Positions 27,142-37,500 of a stretch of 43,317 bases of DNA are shown here, piece after piece. Every line of letters begins with the position of its first letter. Within the stretch, counting starts at the first letter, position 1. The notes under the pieces are model-generated. The model was not told the origin of the DNA and did no database searches. It worked only from the letters and a program-made list of their open reading frames with translations. Source of the DNA: an uncultured Planctomycetaceae bacterium. GTDB lineage: Bacteria > Planctomycetota > Planctomycetia > Planctomycetales > Planctomycetaceae. Made by a program: the position numbers and the translations under genes. Location: assembly GCA_903921605.1 (NCBI GenBank), contig CAIXQV010000837.1:1-43317 (forward strand), in the 5' to 3' direction.

Positions 27142-28947
27142 TTACGCCGGCTGCAGAAGCGGTGAGTTACGATCATCGCGCCGCAGCATCGCGGCAATAC
27201 CTTCCAGCAGCATCAGTGCGGCCAGTACCAGCAGCACGACGGCGATCCAGGCCACTGGATCAGAGTTGACTCCATTCGCAAACTTCGCCTTCACCATCGT
27301 TGTCAGCGCCCAAGAACTCATAATGTACATGAATATCGCCGGCACTCCCGTAACAAACAAAACCCAGATCGCTCGGCGAGTTCTCCACAGCCAGACGGTC
27401 ACGCCCAAAAGCGTCAATGCGGCCAGCAGTTGATTGCTGGCCCCAAAGAGTTCCCAAAAGATTCGCCAGGCAGGTGCAGGCTTGCCGTTGAGCATCAGCT
27501 TCTGCGTTACAAAGAATGCAGGAACTCCCGCAGTCAGAATTGTCCCGAACCAGCGCCCACCCGCATTGCGCCAGCCGGTGAGTTCCTGAATGATGAAACG
27601 ACCAAGTCGCGTACACACATCCAGAGTATCGAAAACGAAGGTATTGAAGGCTACCAGCGCGAAGACGATCCCCACTCGCGGCGCAAGCCCAACAAGACTA
27701 AGGAACGAACCAATCCCGTTCGCATAGATCAGGCTGGGGTTCGGATTCTCCGCCGTCACCAACGGCGAATCAAGGGGCAGCATCATCACGCAGCACAGAG
27801 AAACGATTGCCACCATCGCCTCCAGCAACATCGTGCCGTAGCCGATTGGTCGTGAATTGGTCTCACGGTTCAATTGTTTGGATGTTGTTCCCGATGCAAT
27901 CAGGGCATGAAATCCTGAGCAGGCCCCGCAGGCAATCATGATGAACAGGAACGGAAAAAGCGTCGTTCCCTTTGGTGTCATCCAGCCCAGCGTCGCTGGC
28001 TGCAGAATCGGCTTTCCTCCGAGCGCTAAGCCGATGGCTGCCGTGCCGAGAGCGGCATACATAAAGTAGCCGCCAAGCTGTCCACGAGGCTGCAGCAAAA
28101 GCCACATCGGAGTCATAGATGCAGCGATGCAATAGATCAACAGAAAGATATCCCACGTGCGTACGGCGTAAAGATTCGCATCCGCCACGGACAGCCCCGG
28201 AATCCATGCCATAAAGATCGCATCCACATTCAGCGGGATGAATTGACCGACCCAGATCGCGATCCCGACCAGTGGCAAAAAGACCCATGTCGCTTTCTCC
28301 ATCGACATGACCTTAAAGCGAACAAGGATTCCCATCAGCAGCGGCAGCATCAGATAGATCAACGACGACGTTGCCACACCACCAGACTTGACCAACATCG
28401 CCGTTTCGGCATCGCCGACTTTTTCAGCGGCCTCTGCCATCGTCTTGTAGGGAGTGTTCGTCTGCAGATCGATAGCCCCGACAAACATTGAAGCCGTAAT
28501 GTCGGTAAACGCCACGACAATATAAACCAAAGCCAGCCAGACGAAGGCGAGGAAGAGCAAGTAGGCCCGTTGGCTGATGTGTACTCGTACGACTTCGATG
28601 ATGGACGATGCTCGATGCCGGATCGATGCGACCAGTGCCGCGAAATCGTGAACTCCTCCGATAAAGATCGAACCAAACAGAATCCACAGCAGCGCTGGAA
28701 GCCACCCGAACGCGAGTGCCGCAAAGATCGGCCCGACGATCGGACCAGCGGCAGCTATCGCAGAAAAGTGCTGGCCCAGCAGAGGCGCGGTTTCGCACGG
28801 AACATAGTCCACATCGTCCCGCATCGTATTAGCAGGAGTCGGCACGGCATCGTTGAGCTGAAACAATCGCGCCAGCAATCGGCCATAGGTAAAGTACGCA
28901 ATAGTGAGAACGACTGCTGAACAGCCGACGATGGCCAGCATTTCCAT
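27142..28947 (-). CDS. cstA: Carbon starvation protein A (CstA family) transporter
   Basis: A 601-residue inner-membrane carrier of the CstA family, whose E. coli members import pyruvate or peptides during starvation. The family's N-terminal block is clear: a helix, YFTYGRLLARLFQLND, then the conserved P-A-x-T-M-x-D-D-V-D-Y-V-P segment, LLGQHFSAIAAAGPIVGPI, and FGSIFIGGVHDFAAL. Many hydrophobic helices follow, and the CstA-type GACSGFHALIASGTTSKQL loop is present. It is shorter than E. coli CstA (about 700) but fits the compact form. CGGAG lies 11 bases before the ATG. No LytTR-type regulator or YbdD-like small protein is adjacent. The substrate cannot be told. Confidence 0.96.
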   Translation of the reverse strand: MEMLAIVGCSAVVLTIAYFTYGRLLARLFQLNDAVPTPANTMRDDVDYVPCETAPLLGQHFSAIAAAGPIVGPIFAALAFGWLPALLWILFGSIFIGGVHDFAALVASIRHRASSIIEVVRVHISQRAYLLFLAFVWLALVYIVVAFTDITASMFVGAIDLQTNTPYKTMAEAAEKVGDAETAMLVKSGGVATSSLIYLMLPLLMGILVRFKVMSMEKATWVFLPLVGIAIWVGQFIPLNVDAIFMAWIPGLSVADANLYAVRTWDIFLLIYCIAASMTPMWLLLQPRGQLGGYFMYAALGTAAIGLALGGKPILQPATLGWMTPKGTTLFPFLFIMIACGACSGFHALIASGTTSKQLNRETNSRPIGYGTMLLEAMVAIVSLCCVMMLPLDSPLVTAENPNPSLIYANGIGSFLSLVGLAPRVGIVFALVAFNTFVFDTLDVCTRLGRFIIQELTGWRNAGGRWFGTILTAGVPAFFVTQKLMLNGKPAPAWRIFWELFGASNQLLAALTLLGVTVWLWRTRRAIWVLFVTGVPAIFMYIMSSWALTTMVKAKFANGVNSDPVAWIAVVLLVLAALMLLEGIAAMLRRDDRNSPLLQPA

Positions 28948-29145
28948 GTGACACAGGCTCCGGAGAAGAAAGTCAGAGAACTCCGATTCTAACGCGGGCG
29001 CTTTCGACTGTCACTCAGGATACTCAATGAGGAGCCGAGAACACCCGCTAAACCGTTGCCGGCCAGTCGGATCTCTACTTCACCGGAGTCTTTCAACGAC
29101 CAAAGAAATCCACACCCTCGCCCCAATCCAGGCTCCGGACCGGAA

Positions 29146-30834
29146 CTATTGAGGTGAGGACGCTTCAAACCGATCAACAACTTCGCTGAATTCTTTTAGC
29201 TGCGAATAGTCCTGCTGCCATGTTGTGTACATGACACCCAGCACATTCGGCACATTGTTCTTCCTGACGGTATCCAGCCATTTACCGATCTGCTCAGCGT
29301 CCGCATCGTAGAAACCTGCGAGGACCTGCTTGTGACCTCGCTCAGTAAAGAACTTCAGGCTTTCCGCGCGAACGCCAAAGTTCCAGTTCATGATGACAAC
29401 ATCTTTTTCCAGCCCGTTCCATGAACCTGACAAGTCCCCATTAACCAGGTAGTAGTTGTCGACCGCATTGTGATGAGGATCAAACATGTCGTTCCATACA
29501 AAGATCCTGCAATCAGCCCGCTGGTCACGAAGAATTTTTGTGCAGAGTCGCACGTTTTCAGCTGCAATTTCTCCAGGGGTCTTCTTCGCTCTCTGGAAAG
29601 ATTCATCCCATCCCATCACTCGCCATTCATCATGCGACATCATGCGATCTGTGCCCGGGAAGATTTTTTCAACCCCCGCTGCGTGCTCCTGCAACAGCCG
29701 AACAAACTCAGGCTCAGTCACACAGGCACATACCTGACCATCATAAATCACATGCGGATGGTACCAAGAGACCCGTAAGCGAGTTCCATTTGGCCAGTCC
29801 CCCTTCATGCGGATTGGTGGCGACTCATGCCAGACTTCATACTCCCCTGAATATGGTACGTTTCCCAACAGCTCGTCTCGAACAACATCATAATCAACGC
29901 CTTCCTGCAGCTCTCGCGTCCGATCTTCATCCGTCGTGACCTTCAATGGCGTTCCCGGTCGACGCAACACATTCAGCAGTCCACACTCTTCGATCACAGG
30001 ATCCTCAAGCCACATTGATCCCCCTGTCGGCCCCCACGCTCCCATATAAACGTTCACAGAACTGTTCGAAAGAGAGTTAAATGTGATGTGCTGAACCGAC
30101 CAGTCCTGAGTCCGCGAGATCTTCAGATTGGTGTGAGTCAACCGGCGACCTGTTTCAGGCTCCAGAACCGTGATTTGCGGCTGTCCTCGAAAGTTCTCGG
30201 TCTTCACTCTCACCGAAATGTGATAGTGCCGAAACGGCGACACAGCCAGCGTCTTCATCGCGCGGCAGTTTTCACCATTCGGTTCAGTCACTCGCAGACC
30301 GTTACCATCCGGCTTGAGCGGCTCATCAATAAACCGCCATTCTTTGCGTTCCGAAAAAGATGGCAAGGAAACACTGGGGTCGGGTACAAGTCGAGCTTCA
30401 CTGTCGCGAACTTCAAATAGAGCCTCTCGAACGGGAAGTCCCTCCGCCAGGTTCACATTCTGAGACAGAAGATTGTTCGAATAACCAACTGGAAAAACAG
30501 CCGGTACCAACTTCAGATCCAACTCCCGGGCGAGTCCCTTAACCCGTTCAATGTGTGCAAAGTACTTTTTGTCTAACTCATGAAGGCGACAAAACTTTGA
30601 ATCGGTAATGAGGAAATGAGTATATTCGAGGCTCTTCGCCTCCCGCATCAACTTCTCCAGGCGATCGACCTCGGCCGGAACAAGAAAGTTCACAGGCGCG
30701 TAAACCCATCGCTCAAGCTCTTGCCCTTCGACAGCATCACCACGAACACAAATCGCCAGGACGCAAACCAGCACCCACAATAGTAATTTCGCCATCGAGC
30801 AGATCTGCCGACTCAGGAACTGGAAAATCTGCAT
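29146..30834 (-). CDS. Exported TIM-barrel-like, possibly glycosidase-related protein
   Basis: From the ATG at 30834 it has 562 residues and begins with a membrane/signal segment (AKLLLWVLVCVLAICVRG). Alternative starts are ATG 30795, directly before this segment, and 30888; none has a strong ribosome site. The first part (~50-130) reads like a beta/alpha barrel start (THFLITDSKF, LDLKLVPAVFPVG). The middle (~170-320) is a beta-sandwich-like module resembling carbohydrate-binding or CBM-like domains (HYHISVRVKTENFRGQ, SVNVYMGAWGPTGGSMWLEDPVI). The last part resumes a barrel with SHDEWRVMGWDESF and CRIFVWNDMFDPHHN, which resemble acidic active-site strands of GH20-like enzymes. I judge it a possible glycoside hydrolase relative with a module inserted in the barrel; the substrate and even catalysis are uncertain. 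Confidence 0.7.
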   Translation of the reverse strand: MQIFQFLSRQICSMAKLLLWVLVCVLAICVRGDAVEGQELERWVYAPVNFLVPAEVDRLEKLMREAKSLEYTHFLITDSKFCRLHELDKKYFAHIERVKGLARELDLKLVPAVFPVGYSNNLLSQNVNLAEGLPVREALFEVRDSEARLVPDPSVSLPSFSERKEWRFIDEPLKPDGNGLRVTEPNGENCRAMKTLAVSPFRHYHISVRVKTENFRGQPQITVLEPETGRRLTHTNLKISRTQDWSVQHITFNSLSNSSVNVYMGAWGPTGGSMWLEDPVIEECGLLNVLRRPGTPLKVTTDEDRTRELQEGVDYDVVRDELLGNVPYSGEYEVWHESPPIRMKGDWPNGTRLRVSWYHPHVIYDGQVCACVTEPEFVRLLQEHAAGVEKIFPGTDRMMSHDEWRVMGWDESFQRAKKTPGEIAAENVRLCTKILRDQRADCRIFVWNDMFDPHHNAVDNYYLVNGDLSGSWNGLEKDVVIMNWNFGVRAESLKFFTERGHKQVLAGFYDADAEQIGKWLDTVRKNNVPNVLGVMYTTWQQDYSQLKEFSEVVDRFEASSPQ

Positions 30835-31042
30835 ACAGGATTCTCGCTGAGAGTACTTACTATAAGGGAAAGAAACGGAGCCCGGCATTTTACGAACTGG
30901 AAGCGAAATCCAATTGTGTTCTGATTGTGTACTGGAAGAGGCCGCCGATCAATTACCGGCATGGCAAATTGTTCTGTCTCTTCGTGCCGTCGCAGCGAGG
31001 TTTTGTTCACGGTACAAGATTTTGTAGCTCGAAATCCAATTT

Positions 31043-32122
31043 TCATTCTGGTGAAGAGGCTCTTTCAAGCTGTAACGTCAGTAATCGTCGTCTGACACAC
31101 GAAGTGATCCCGCCAGGAAATGTCCATCGCCGCGGCTGGCCGGTCAGAGCTGCCTCAGAAAGCCTCATCCATTGCGCAGTGTTCATTTGCTGTCTGGGCC
31201 ATCGCTTGCGAGCCCATAGGAATATGAGTGCGTGCCGAATGAAGGGCTCCGGCCAAATGGTCAAAGCTTTGCAATCAAGCTGGACACAAGCTTCACTCTC
31301 TTCCCGAACTGCGTTGCTGAGAATTCGAGCTGACATCTCATCAATCACGCTCATTGTCCGGCCAGCCTGGTCACTCAGAGCCTGTAGACTTGCCCCAAGC
31401 GAACCAGAAACTTCGCACGGCATTGATTTAAGGACATGCCGAATCTGATTTCTTGTAAACTGCGATGTGGCATTGGATGAGTCCTCACGAAACAAGATTC
31501 CGCGATGACACACGAAGTCTCGAATTGTCGCCTGACTGAGCTTCAGCATCGGGCGAATCACCCGAACACCGGGAACAAGTTCACGATACTCCGGAATTCC
31601 GGCCAATCCACGGAGGCCCGTACCACGCAGGATGTTGAAAACGAGGGTTTCCGTTTGGTCCTGCTGGTGATGAGCTGTCAGAATCAGAGACAGATTGAGT
31701 GATTCTGCAGCACGAGCAAGGAATTCGTAACGAGCTTTCCTCGCGGCCTCTTCAAGGCTTCCTCGGGAATCCACATCCAGCGATCCCGGAACGAGTCGCT
31801 CCACGAGACAATCGACCCCCAGAGCTGAGCACGTTTCTTCGACGAATCGTGCGTCTTCATCACTTTCCTCGCCCCGCAGTCCGTGATTCAGATGAGCAAC
31901 TGCGATCCTCCCCGACAATGATTGGCGACCAATCTCCGCCAAACCGTTCAGCATCGCCATACTGTCAGCACCGCCGGAAACCGCAACCAACATCCCCTGC
32001 CCTGCAGCAACAAGTCGATCCAGTCCATCAACCAATCCCGTCAGGAAGGGAGAGCCCTGTTCCATGGGGGTTACTGTGAAACTGTTCAGACCGGTTGATT
32101 CGCAGTCCCGCTTTGTTAGCAT
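31043..32122 (-). CDS. tilS: tRNA(Ile)-lysidine synthetase
   Basis: ATP-dependent enzyme that converts C34 of the CAU-anticodon isoleucine tRNA to lysidine, so that it reads AUA. It has 359 residues: an N-terminal PP-loop ATPase with SGGADS (49-54), followed by VAHLNHGLRGEESDEDARFV and LTAHHQQDQTETLVFNILRGTGLRGLAGI, all family hallmarks. The C-terminal part is short; the E. coli enzyme (432 residues) has extra TilS domains that are mostly missing here. Start 32122 has AGAGA about 9 bases upstream; an alternative ATG at 32065, nearer the conserved core, cannot be excluded. It is essential in most bacteria. It reads away from rny with about 590 bases between. Confidence 0.95.
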   Translation of the reverse strand: MLTKRDCESTGLNSFTVTPMEQGSPFLTGLVDGLDRLVAAGQGMLVAVSGGADSMAMLNGLAEIGRQSLSGRIAVAHLNHGLRGEESDEDARFVEETCSALGVDCLVERLVPGSLDVDSRGSLEEAARKARYEFLARAAESLNLSLILTAHHQQDQTETLVFNILRGTGLRGLAGIPEYRELVPGVRVIRPMLKLSQATIRDFVCHRGILFREDSSNATSQFTRNQIRHVLKSMPCEVSGSLGASLQALSDQAGRTMSVIDEMSARILSNAVREESEACVQLDCKALTIWPEPFIRHALIFLWARKRWPRQQMNTAQWMRLSEAALTGQPRRWTFPGGITSCVRRRLLTLQLERASSPE

Positions 32123-32304
32123 TCCCCTGTCTCTTTTTTGAACTCGTCGGAAAGTTGTTCTGCGGGGAAGAAAGAGTGTCTACAGATTTGGTCTTCCCGA
32201 CCTGCTGTGAAACTGAAAGTATGATCGCTCGGCGTTGGTTCTCCAGTGCTGCGCAGCCTGAATTCGGCTTTAGACTCAATTGAGTCTCTTGACCCACGAC
32301 ACAC

Positions 32305-32673
32305 ATGGTTTTACTCGGACTACTAATTCTACTGGTCTCATGCATGCTGGGGGTCGCAGTTTTTCTGCGACCAGCCTGCGGTGCGCGCGATTTCTGGATG
32401 GCTGTCAGTGGCATTCAATGCTCCCTGACAGAATCTCCGGCTGTCGATGAAAAAGACCTCTCGTTGCCTTCTGCAACGGGACCGCCCGGGCCGCAGGCTG
32501 TGTGGCGACAGTCCGATCTCCTTCATCGTGGCCATGTGTCGGATTGTGTATCGATTTCGGCTGCTCAGACCCTGCTGCCTCTCTGGCCGATGATTTCGAC
32601 TGACTGTCAGGCGGCAAGCCCCGCGCAGTCCTCGGATCTGATCCTGCCTTCAGCTCTTCACTGCTCTTTCTGA
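32305..32673 (+). CDS. Possible small membrane-anchored protein
   Basis: A 122-codon frame in the 593-base gap between the divergent tilS and rny genes. The N-terminus is hydrophobic (VLLGLLILLVSCMLGVAVFL), which would make one membrane helix or a signal peptide; the rest is Ser/Pro/Cys-rich with no recognised domain. There is no clear ribosome site ahead of the ATG at 32305. It ends 42 bases before rny and could be co-transcribed, but it may be chance. A perfect 8-bp hairpin with a T5 loop (32352-32372) lies inside it. The remaining gap shows nothing else. Confidence 0.35.
   Translation: MVLLGLLILLVSCMLGVAVFLRPACGARDFWMAVSGIQCSLTESPAVDEKDLSLPSATGPPGPQAVWRQSDLLHRGHVSDCVSISAAQTLLPLWPMISTDCQAASPAQSSDLILPSALHCSF
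32352..32372 (+). other. Perfect 8-bp hairpin with T5 loop
   Basis: GGTCGCAG (32352-32359) and CTGCGACC (32365-32372) flank TTTTT. It is within the doubtful small ORF and 344 bases before the rny start, so it may be a leader RNA element instead of coding sequence. It has no following T-run, so it does not look like a terminator. Confidence 0.35.
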
Positions 32674-32702
32674 GCGGGCAGAGTTGGTTTATGAATTGAA
32701 GT

Positions 32703-32708
32703 GAGAGG
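32703..32708 (+). promoter_or_regulatory. Ribosome binding site of rny
   Basis: GAGAGG sits 7 bases before the ATG at 32716, so that ATG is favoured over the upstream in-frame GTG at 32701, which has no site of its own and overlaps this motif. Confidence 0.65.
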
Positions 32709-32715
32709 CGTTTCC

Positions 32716-34260
32716 ATGGCAGATCCGCTGATCGTCGGCAGTTTCGCCGGGATCGTGGGTGTTGGTGTTGGCTACTTTATTGATCGTCTGATCAAAGGAG
32801 GGGCCTACAAGACCCGTGAAGAAATCATTCAACAGGCTCAGCGCGATGCCGAGAGCCTGCGGAAGGACCAGGAACTCAAGATCAAAGAGGACATGCTCAA
32901 GCGGCGCGAAGAGCTGGAAGCCAAGCTTGAGGAGTCCCGAAATCAACTGCGAAGTCGAGAACGTGAGCTGGACAAACAGCAGGCGCACCTCGAAGAGCAG
33001 CAGGATTCCTTCCGCAAGAAGGAAAAGATGCTGCAGGGTACTCAACAGAAATTGGCTGATCGCACAAAGGCGATGGAAGCCAAAGAAACAGAACTGAATC
33101 GTCTTCTGAAGGATGAGCAGGAAGTTCTGTATAAGATCAGTGAGCTGACCCGTGAGCAGGCAACCGAGCAGTTGTTGAAGCGACTGGATCGGGAATTGTC
33201 TGATCAGACCGGGGCGATGATTCTGAAGCATGAAGCGGAAATCAAGCTGGATTGCGAGCGAAAGGCCCGCGAAATCATCGGGATGGCCGTGCAGCGATAC
33301 GCCTCAGCACATACATCCGAGACGACCGTTTCCACGGTCGATATCCCCAGCGACGAAGTTAAGGGTCGCATCATCGGTCGCGAAGGTCGAAACATCCGAG
33401 CCTTTGAAAAAGCGACTGGCGTCGACGTGATCGTCGACGACACACCAGGCGTGGTGATCGTCTCGGCCTTCGACAATGTTCGTCGCGAGATCGGCAAAAT
33501 GTCTCTGGCCAAACTGATTCAGGACGGTCGAATCCACCCGTCTCGAATCGAAGAGATCGTCGCCGAAACAACGAAGGAAATGGATGAGCATATCCGCAAG
33601 CTGGGCATGCAGGCCTGCGAAGAAGCCAGTGTTCGTGGTTTGCACCCAAAGATTGTCGATCTGATGGGACGCCTGCATTTCCGCGTCAGCTACAGCCAGA
33701 ATGTTCGCCAGCACTCTATTGAAGTGGCTCATCTGACTGGCATGATGGCTGAGCAGCTTGGCCTCGATGGAACAATCGCTCGTCGCTGCGGATTTCTGCA
33801 CGACATTGGCAAAGCGGCCGACCATGAAATGGAAGGCGGCCATCCTGCAGTCGGTGCAGAACTGCTGAAGCGATACGGTGAGGGTTCAGAAGTTGTCCAT
33901 GCAGCTGCCGGCCATCATGATGATATTCGTCCGGAGCACATCTATACCGTGCTTGTCGCGGCAGCTGATGCGATTTCTGCAGCTCGCCCGGGTGCTCGAC
34001 GTGAAACTCTGGAAAAATACGTTCGTCGTCTCGAAGAGCTGGAAGGTCTCGCCTGCGGATTCCCTGGTGTAGACCATGCCTTCGCAGTTCAAGCCGGTCG
34101 TGAGATCCGAGTAATTGTTGATTCAAGTCGAGTCAATGATCGCCAGGCGGCTCGAATGAGTCGTGATATCGCCAGTGCGATTGAACAGTCCTTGACCTAT
34201 CCCGGAGAAATCAAAGTCACGGTACTTCGCGAAACTCGCAACGTGGAGTATGCAAAATAG
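32716..34260 (+). CDS. rny: Ribonuclease Y
   Basis: Membrane-bound endoribonuclease that starts mRNA decay. It has 514 residues, the family's usual size. The order of parts is classical: an N-terminal membrane helix ([19 protein letters not shown]), a long charged coiled coil (~25-160), a KH RNA-binding domain with [20 protein letters not shown] (~216-235), and an HD domain with [10 protein letters not shown] and [10 protein letters not shown] (His-Asp at ~360), then HHDD at ~395 and a C-terminal domain. All metal-binding HD residues are visible. It follows the doubtful small ORF and is followed by an inverted repeat that may end the transcript. The presence of RNase Y suggests a decay machinery of the RNase Y type in this lineage; no RNase E gene is in the window. 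Confidence 0.98.
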   Translation: MADPLIVGSFAGIVGVGVGYFIDRLIKGGAYKTREEIIQQAQRDAESLRKDQELKIKEDMLKRREELEAKLEESRNQLRSRERELDKQQAHLEEQQDSFRKKEKMLQGTQQKLADRTKAMEAKETELNRLLKDEQEVLYKISELTREQATEQLLKRLDRELSDQTGAMILKHEAEIKLDCERKAREIIGMAVQRYASAHTSETTVSTVDIPSDEVKGRIIGREGRNIRAFEKATGVDVIVDDTPGVVIVSAFDNVRREIGKMSLAKLIQDGRIHPSRIEEIVAETTKEMDEHIRKLGMQACEEASVRGLHPKIVDLMGRLHFRVSYSQNVRQHSIEVAHLTGMMAEQLGLDGTIARRCGFLHDIGKAADHEMEGGHPAVGAELLKRYGEGSEVVHAAAGHHDDIRPEHIYTVLVAAADAISAARPGARRETLEKYVRRLEELEGLACGFPGVDHAFAVQAGREIRVIVDSSRVNDRQAARMSRDIASAIEQSLTYPGEIKVTVLRETRNVEYAK

Positions 34261-34345
34261 AAATTTATCCGACCTGTGCTTTTATGTTCATCCGTTGAAC
34301 AACCTGGCGGTGTCCATGAGACATCTCAGGGAAACTTGTTGCCGA

Positions 34346-34384
34346 ATTGCTGTTGAAGTCTGAACATCAGGCTTCAACAGCAAT
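34346..34384 (+). terminator. Perfect 13-bp inverted repeat after rny
   Basis: ATTGCTGTTGAAG (34346-34358) pairs perfectly with CTTCAACAGCAAT (34372-34384), loop 13 bases. It lies 86 bases past the rny stop, in a 244-base gap before the next plus-strand gene. The bases that follow (GTCTTCTTCGGG) are pyrimidine-rich but lack a T-run, so it may be an mRNA 3'-end stabiliser or a processed site instead of an intrinsic terminator. Confidence 0.55.
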
Positions 34385-34504
34385 GTCTTCTTCGGGCTGC
34401 GTAAACTGAGGCCGGGCGTTCGCGGGATCTCTCATTCAGATCATTAACTCAATCTTGGCCGCACACTGAAAAATCAATTCTCGTGGCGCCCGCTACGACA
34501 TTTC

Positions 34505-37500
34505 TTGTTTAGACAGAATAATTCTCGCGTGAGTACCAGGAAAACAACTTCAAAGTCTGCAATCCAGCCGGTTGATCCGGATGCGATTCGTGATCTTTTG
34601 GGGTATCTGAATTTTTCACAGGGGACCATCAGTCCTCGGTTTCGCGCCACACTGAACAGTCTGTTTAGAGATCCGGCGAGAGCCAACTCTCCGGCGGTCC
34701 TTCGAGACTATCTGATCGGTGAATTGCAGCGGTTGTCAAAGTCTGGTGATGCCGCCTGCTCAGATCCCACTCAGGCTGAATCTGTCATTCGTTTCACCAT
34801 CGATCAGTTCATTCCGGCCTACAGATCTCATCATTCGGACTTGCTGGGACATCTGTCAGAATCGGATTTCTATGCGCCGTTTCTGATGGCCCGAATGTTT
34901 GAATCTGTGCTCTCTGCGCGTGCAGAAGTCGGAGATGACAGAACCTCAAAAGTTATCGAATCAGCCTTGAAGCGGTTGAACCATTTTGTTGGCTACCGTC
35001 CTGTTGCGGTCCTCGAGAACGATCGCCGTTCAGAAGTTTACTCGAGTGAGAGATTCTGCCCGCTGCCTCTGTATTTTGGTGACGTCGGAGCGGCCGCAGG
35101 CCCATATGAGAAGATCGTCAACGCGACGATCGCATTCATGCAAGGACTCCCTGAAGATCTGGTGGGGAGTTCGCACTTTGCTCTGGAACGACTTGCTGAA
35201 CTCAGCCTCGATATGAGGTCCCACGACCATCTGCATCCCGTCAATAAACGCACGAACTATGTGTTTGGCGAATGGGACCCGGATGAGATTGACACCAAGG
35301 GTTTCTACCGGCGTTTCGTCGTCAGACGACTTATTCTTGACTCGTTGATCGACTGGATCAAGCGCGGAGACAAACCGGACGATCCCGAACGGCTGTACGA
35401 TGCCTCGGCCGTGCTGGCCGGAACAATTCTGATGGCGTCTGCGATCAGTGGATCCGGGCCACAGACTTATGATTCCAGCGTCTCATTAACGTCTCTGCTG
35501 CCGATTGTTGCTCGACAACGAGATCACTTCTATCAGCGGCTGCTGGACACGGCATCCGGAGATCGATCGCGACGTCTGAAAAAGCTGGCGAACGAATCGC
35601 GGCAGCCATTCGGCCACGTACGCCATGAACTCAATATGTACCTCGCAAAGTACGGTGCTGATCAGGTACAGCATCGACATTTGTCGTGGATGTTCGCGCG
35701 GATGGGCTTTGAAGAAGCCAGCTGCGAAGAAGCATCGGTAATCCCCTGTCTCTCCGCACGGTTTGAATCAGAAATCCAGTCGCGACTTGTCATGGTCCCG
35801 CGAACTGTGCGTGCAGGACAATTGGATACCGCACGCCGATTAATTACGGAGGTCATAGAATTCCTGCACCGTGGCATCGAATGCGGCGGTCTCGTCGACC
35901 CATGGAACATCCTCGGATTTCAGGGCTTGTTTCCGCTGTTCTTTACTCGTGAGGATTCGATACCGGATTCACGCGTGGAGGTCCTTCTGGACATCATGGG
36001 ACAGATTTTTGATGTCTGTTCGCTCACGATGAGCGAAGCAGCGGCAACAGGCCAAAAAGATCTGCATGATTCCGTACTGAAGGACTTCCGCGAACTGGCC
36101 GAGCATTGGGATCGATATGCCACGACAACGGTTAACGATCTGACTCAGGTCGAAGGCATGAAGTCAGTAGAAGCTGCAACACAGGTTGCGCGAGTGCTTG
36201 CCGAATGGCGAACGGCCGGTGAGTCGGCCGGCGATATTAACTTCTGGCGACGGCATGTCGAAGATTTTGATGCGACCAGCAGCTTTGCTCAGGTTGTCAC
36301 TGCCCTGCTCGATCGGAAAGATCATGTGGCAGCGATGGGATTGTTGATGCAATGGCTGGGCCAGGCGGAAACCGTTCCTTTGGAAAACGGACCGCATTCC
36401 ATTCACCGAATGTTGCACCGTTTGCTGCAGTGTATCTGCGATCAGTCGGAACCGGAGAAACGCTGGAATCATCTGCGCAGACTGTTTGCATTTATCGAAG
36501 CGAACGCGGGACTGTTCTGGGAAATCCCAAGTCTTGGCGAATTTGCCGAGCAGCGTAAACGTGGCCGGAAAGGCGGCAAAGAAAAAGCCAAGGACGATCT
36601 TGATATCGAACATCTGTTCGATGGCGACGAATCCGAAGACAAGATTCTGGAAGCGGCCTGGGATGACGTCACCTATCGGGATTCAACGGACGACGGCAAC
36701 GCCTCCGACACAATGGATGGCGCATCTGCTCCGGGGACGACTGAGTTTGAAGTGCTCTACCGCCAAATGGAACCTCGACTGAAGTTCCTGCATACGGTAG
36801 GTTCATTGTGGGGAATCGCCGCCGTCTGGATTTCACGTTCGGCCGCGACATTGACCGCAGCCGATGATCAGAAAGAACACCTCCGAGAATGGCTGGCGTC
36901 AATTCGGGGACGACTGCACGGACTGGGTGAACTGGTCCGTGAGGTTCGCGATTACGAAATCACGACGCTGGGCTCCGGACTGGAAGGGAACATCGAGTAC
37001 GACATTCAGATGCAATGTCGATTTCTCCTGATGCAGAACGCTCTTTCCACGACCGTCGAATTCCTGATGGCCGAGCGATTAATCGGTGCAGTCATCTCAG
37101 AGGAATCGATTACCAAGGATACCGCATCGCTGGATCGGCAACTGTCGCGAATGTTCGGAGCGGTGTTTGCTCGCAGTGCCGAAGCTGCTCGCCAGTGTTT
37201 TCCTGGTCTCTGCAAAGAACTTAAGCGACGCCCACTTCTGTATGTTCCGTTCGAAAACGGGGGTCAGCCCGCAGCGATCCTCAAAGCACGCACATTGCAG
37301 TCGGTGATTCGCGTGCTGTTAAGTCAGCTCCCTCGACTTGGATTGTTGTCGGAAACGTTTGAACTGTTGCAGGTCGCTCTGCAGATGGAGCGAACTTCAC
37401 GACCATCGGGACAAGCCGTCACAGAGTTTGACCGACTGTTTCGAATCGGGCTCAGCAGCTCTGTCGAAGCCGTTCTTCAGTCTGCTGCAAAATGGAAGGG

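Noticed and set aside
33304..33843. Long minus-strand ORF antisense to rny
   Set aside because: Covers the KH and HD coding region of rny; no independent evidence of coding.
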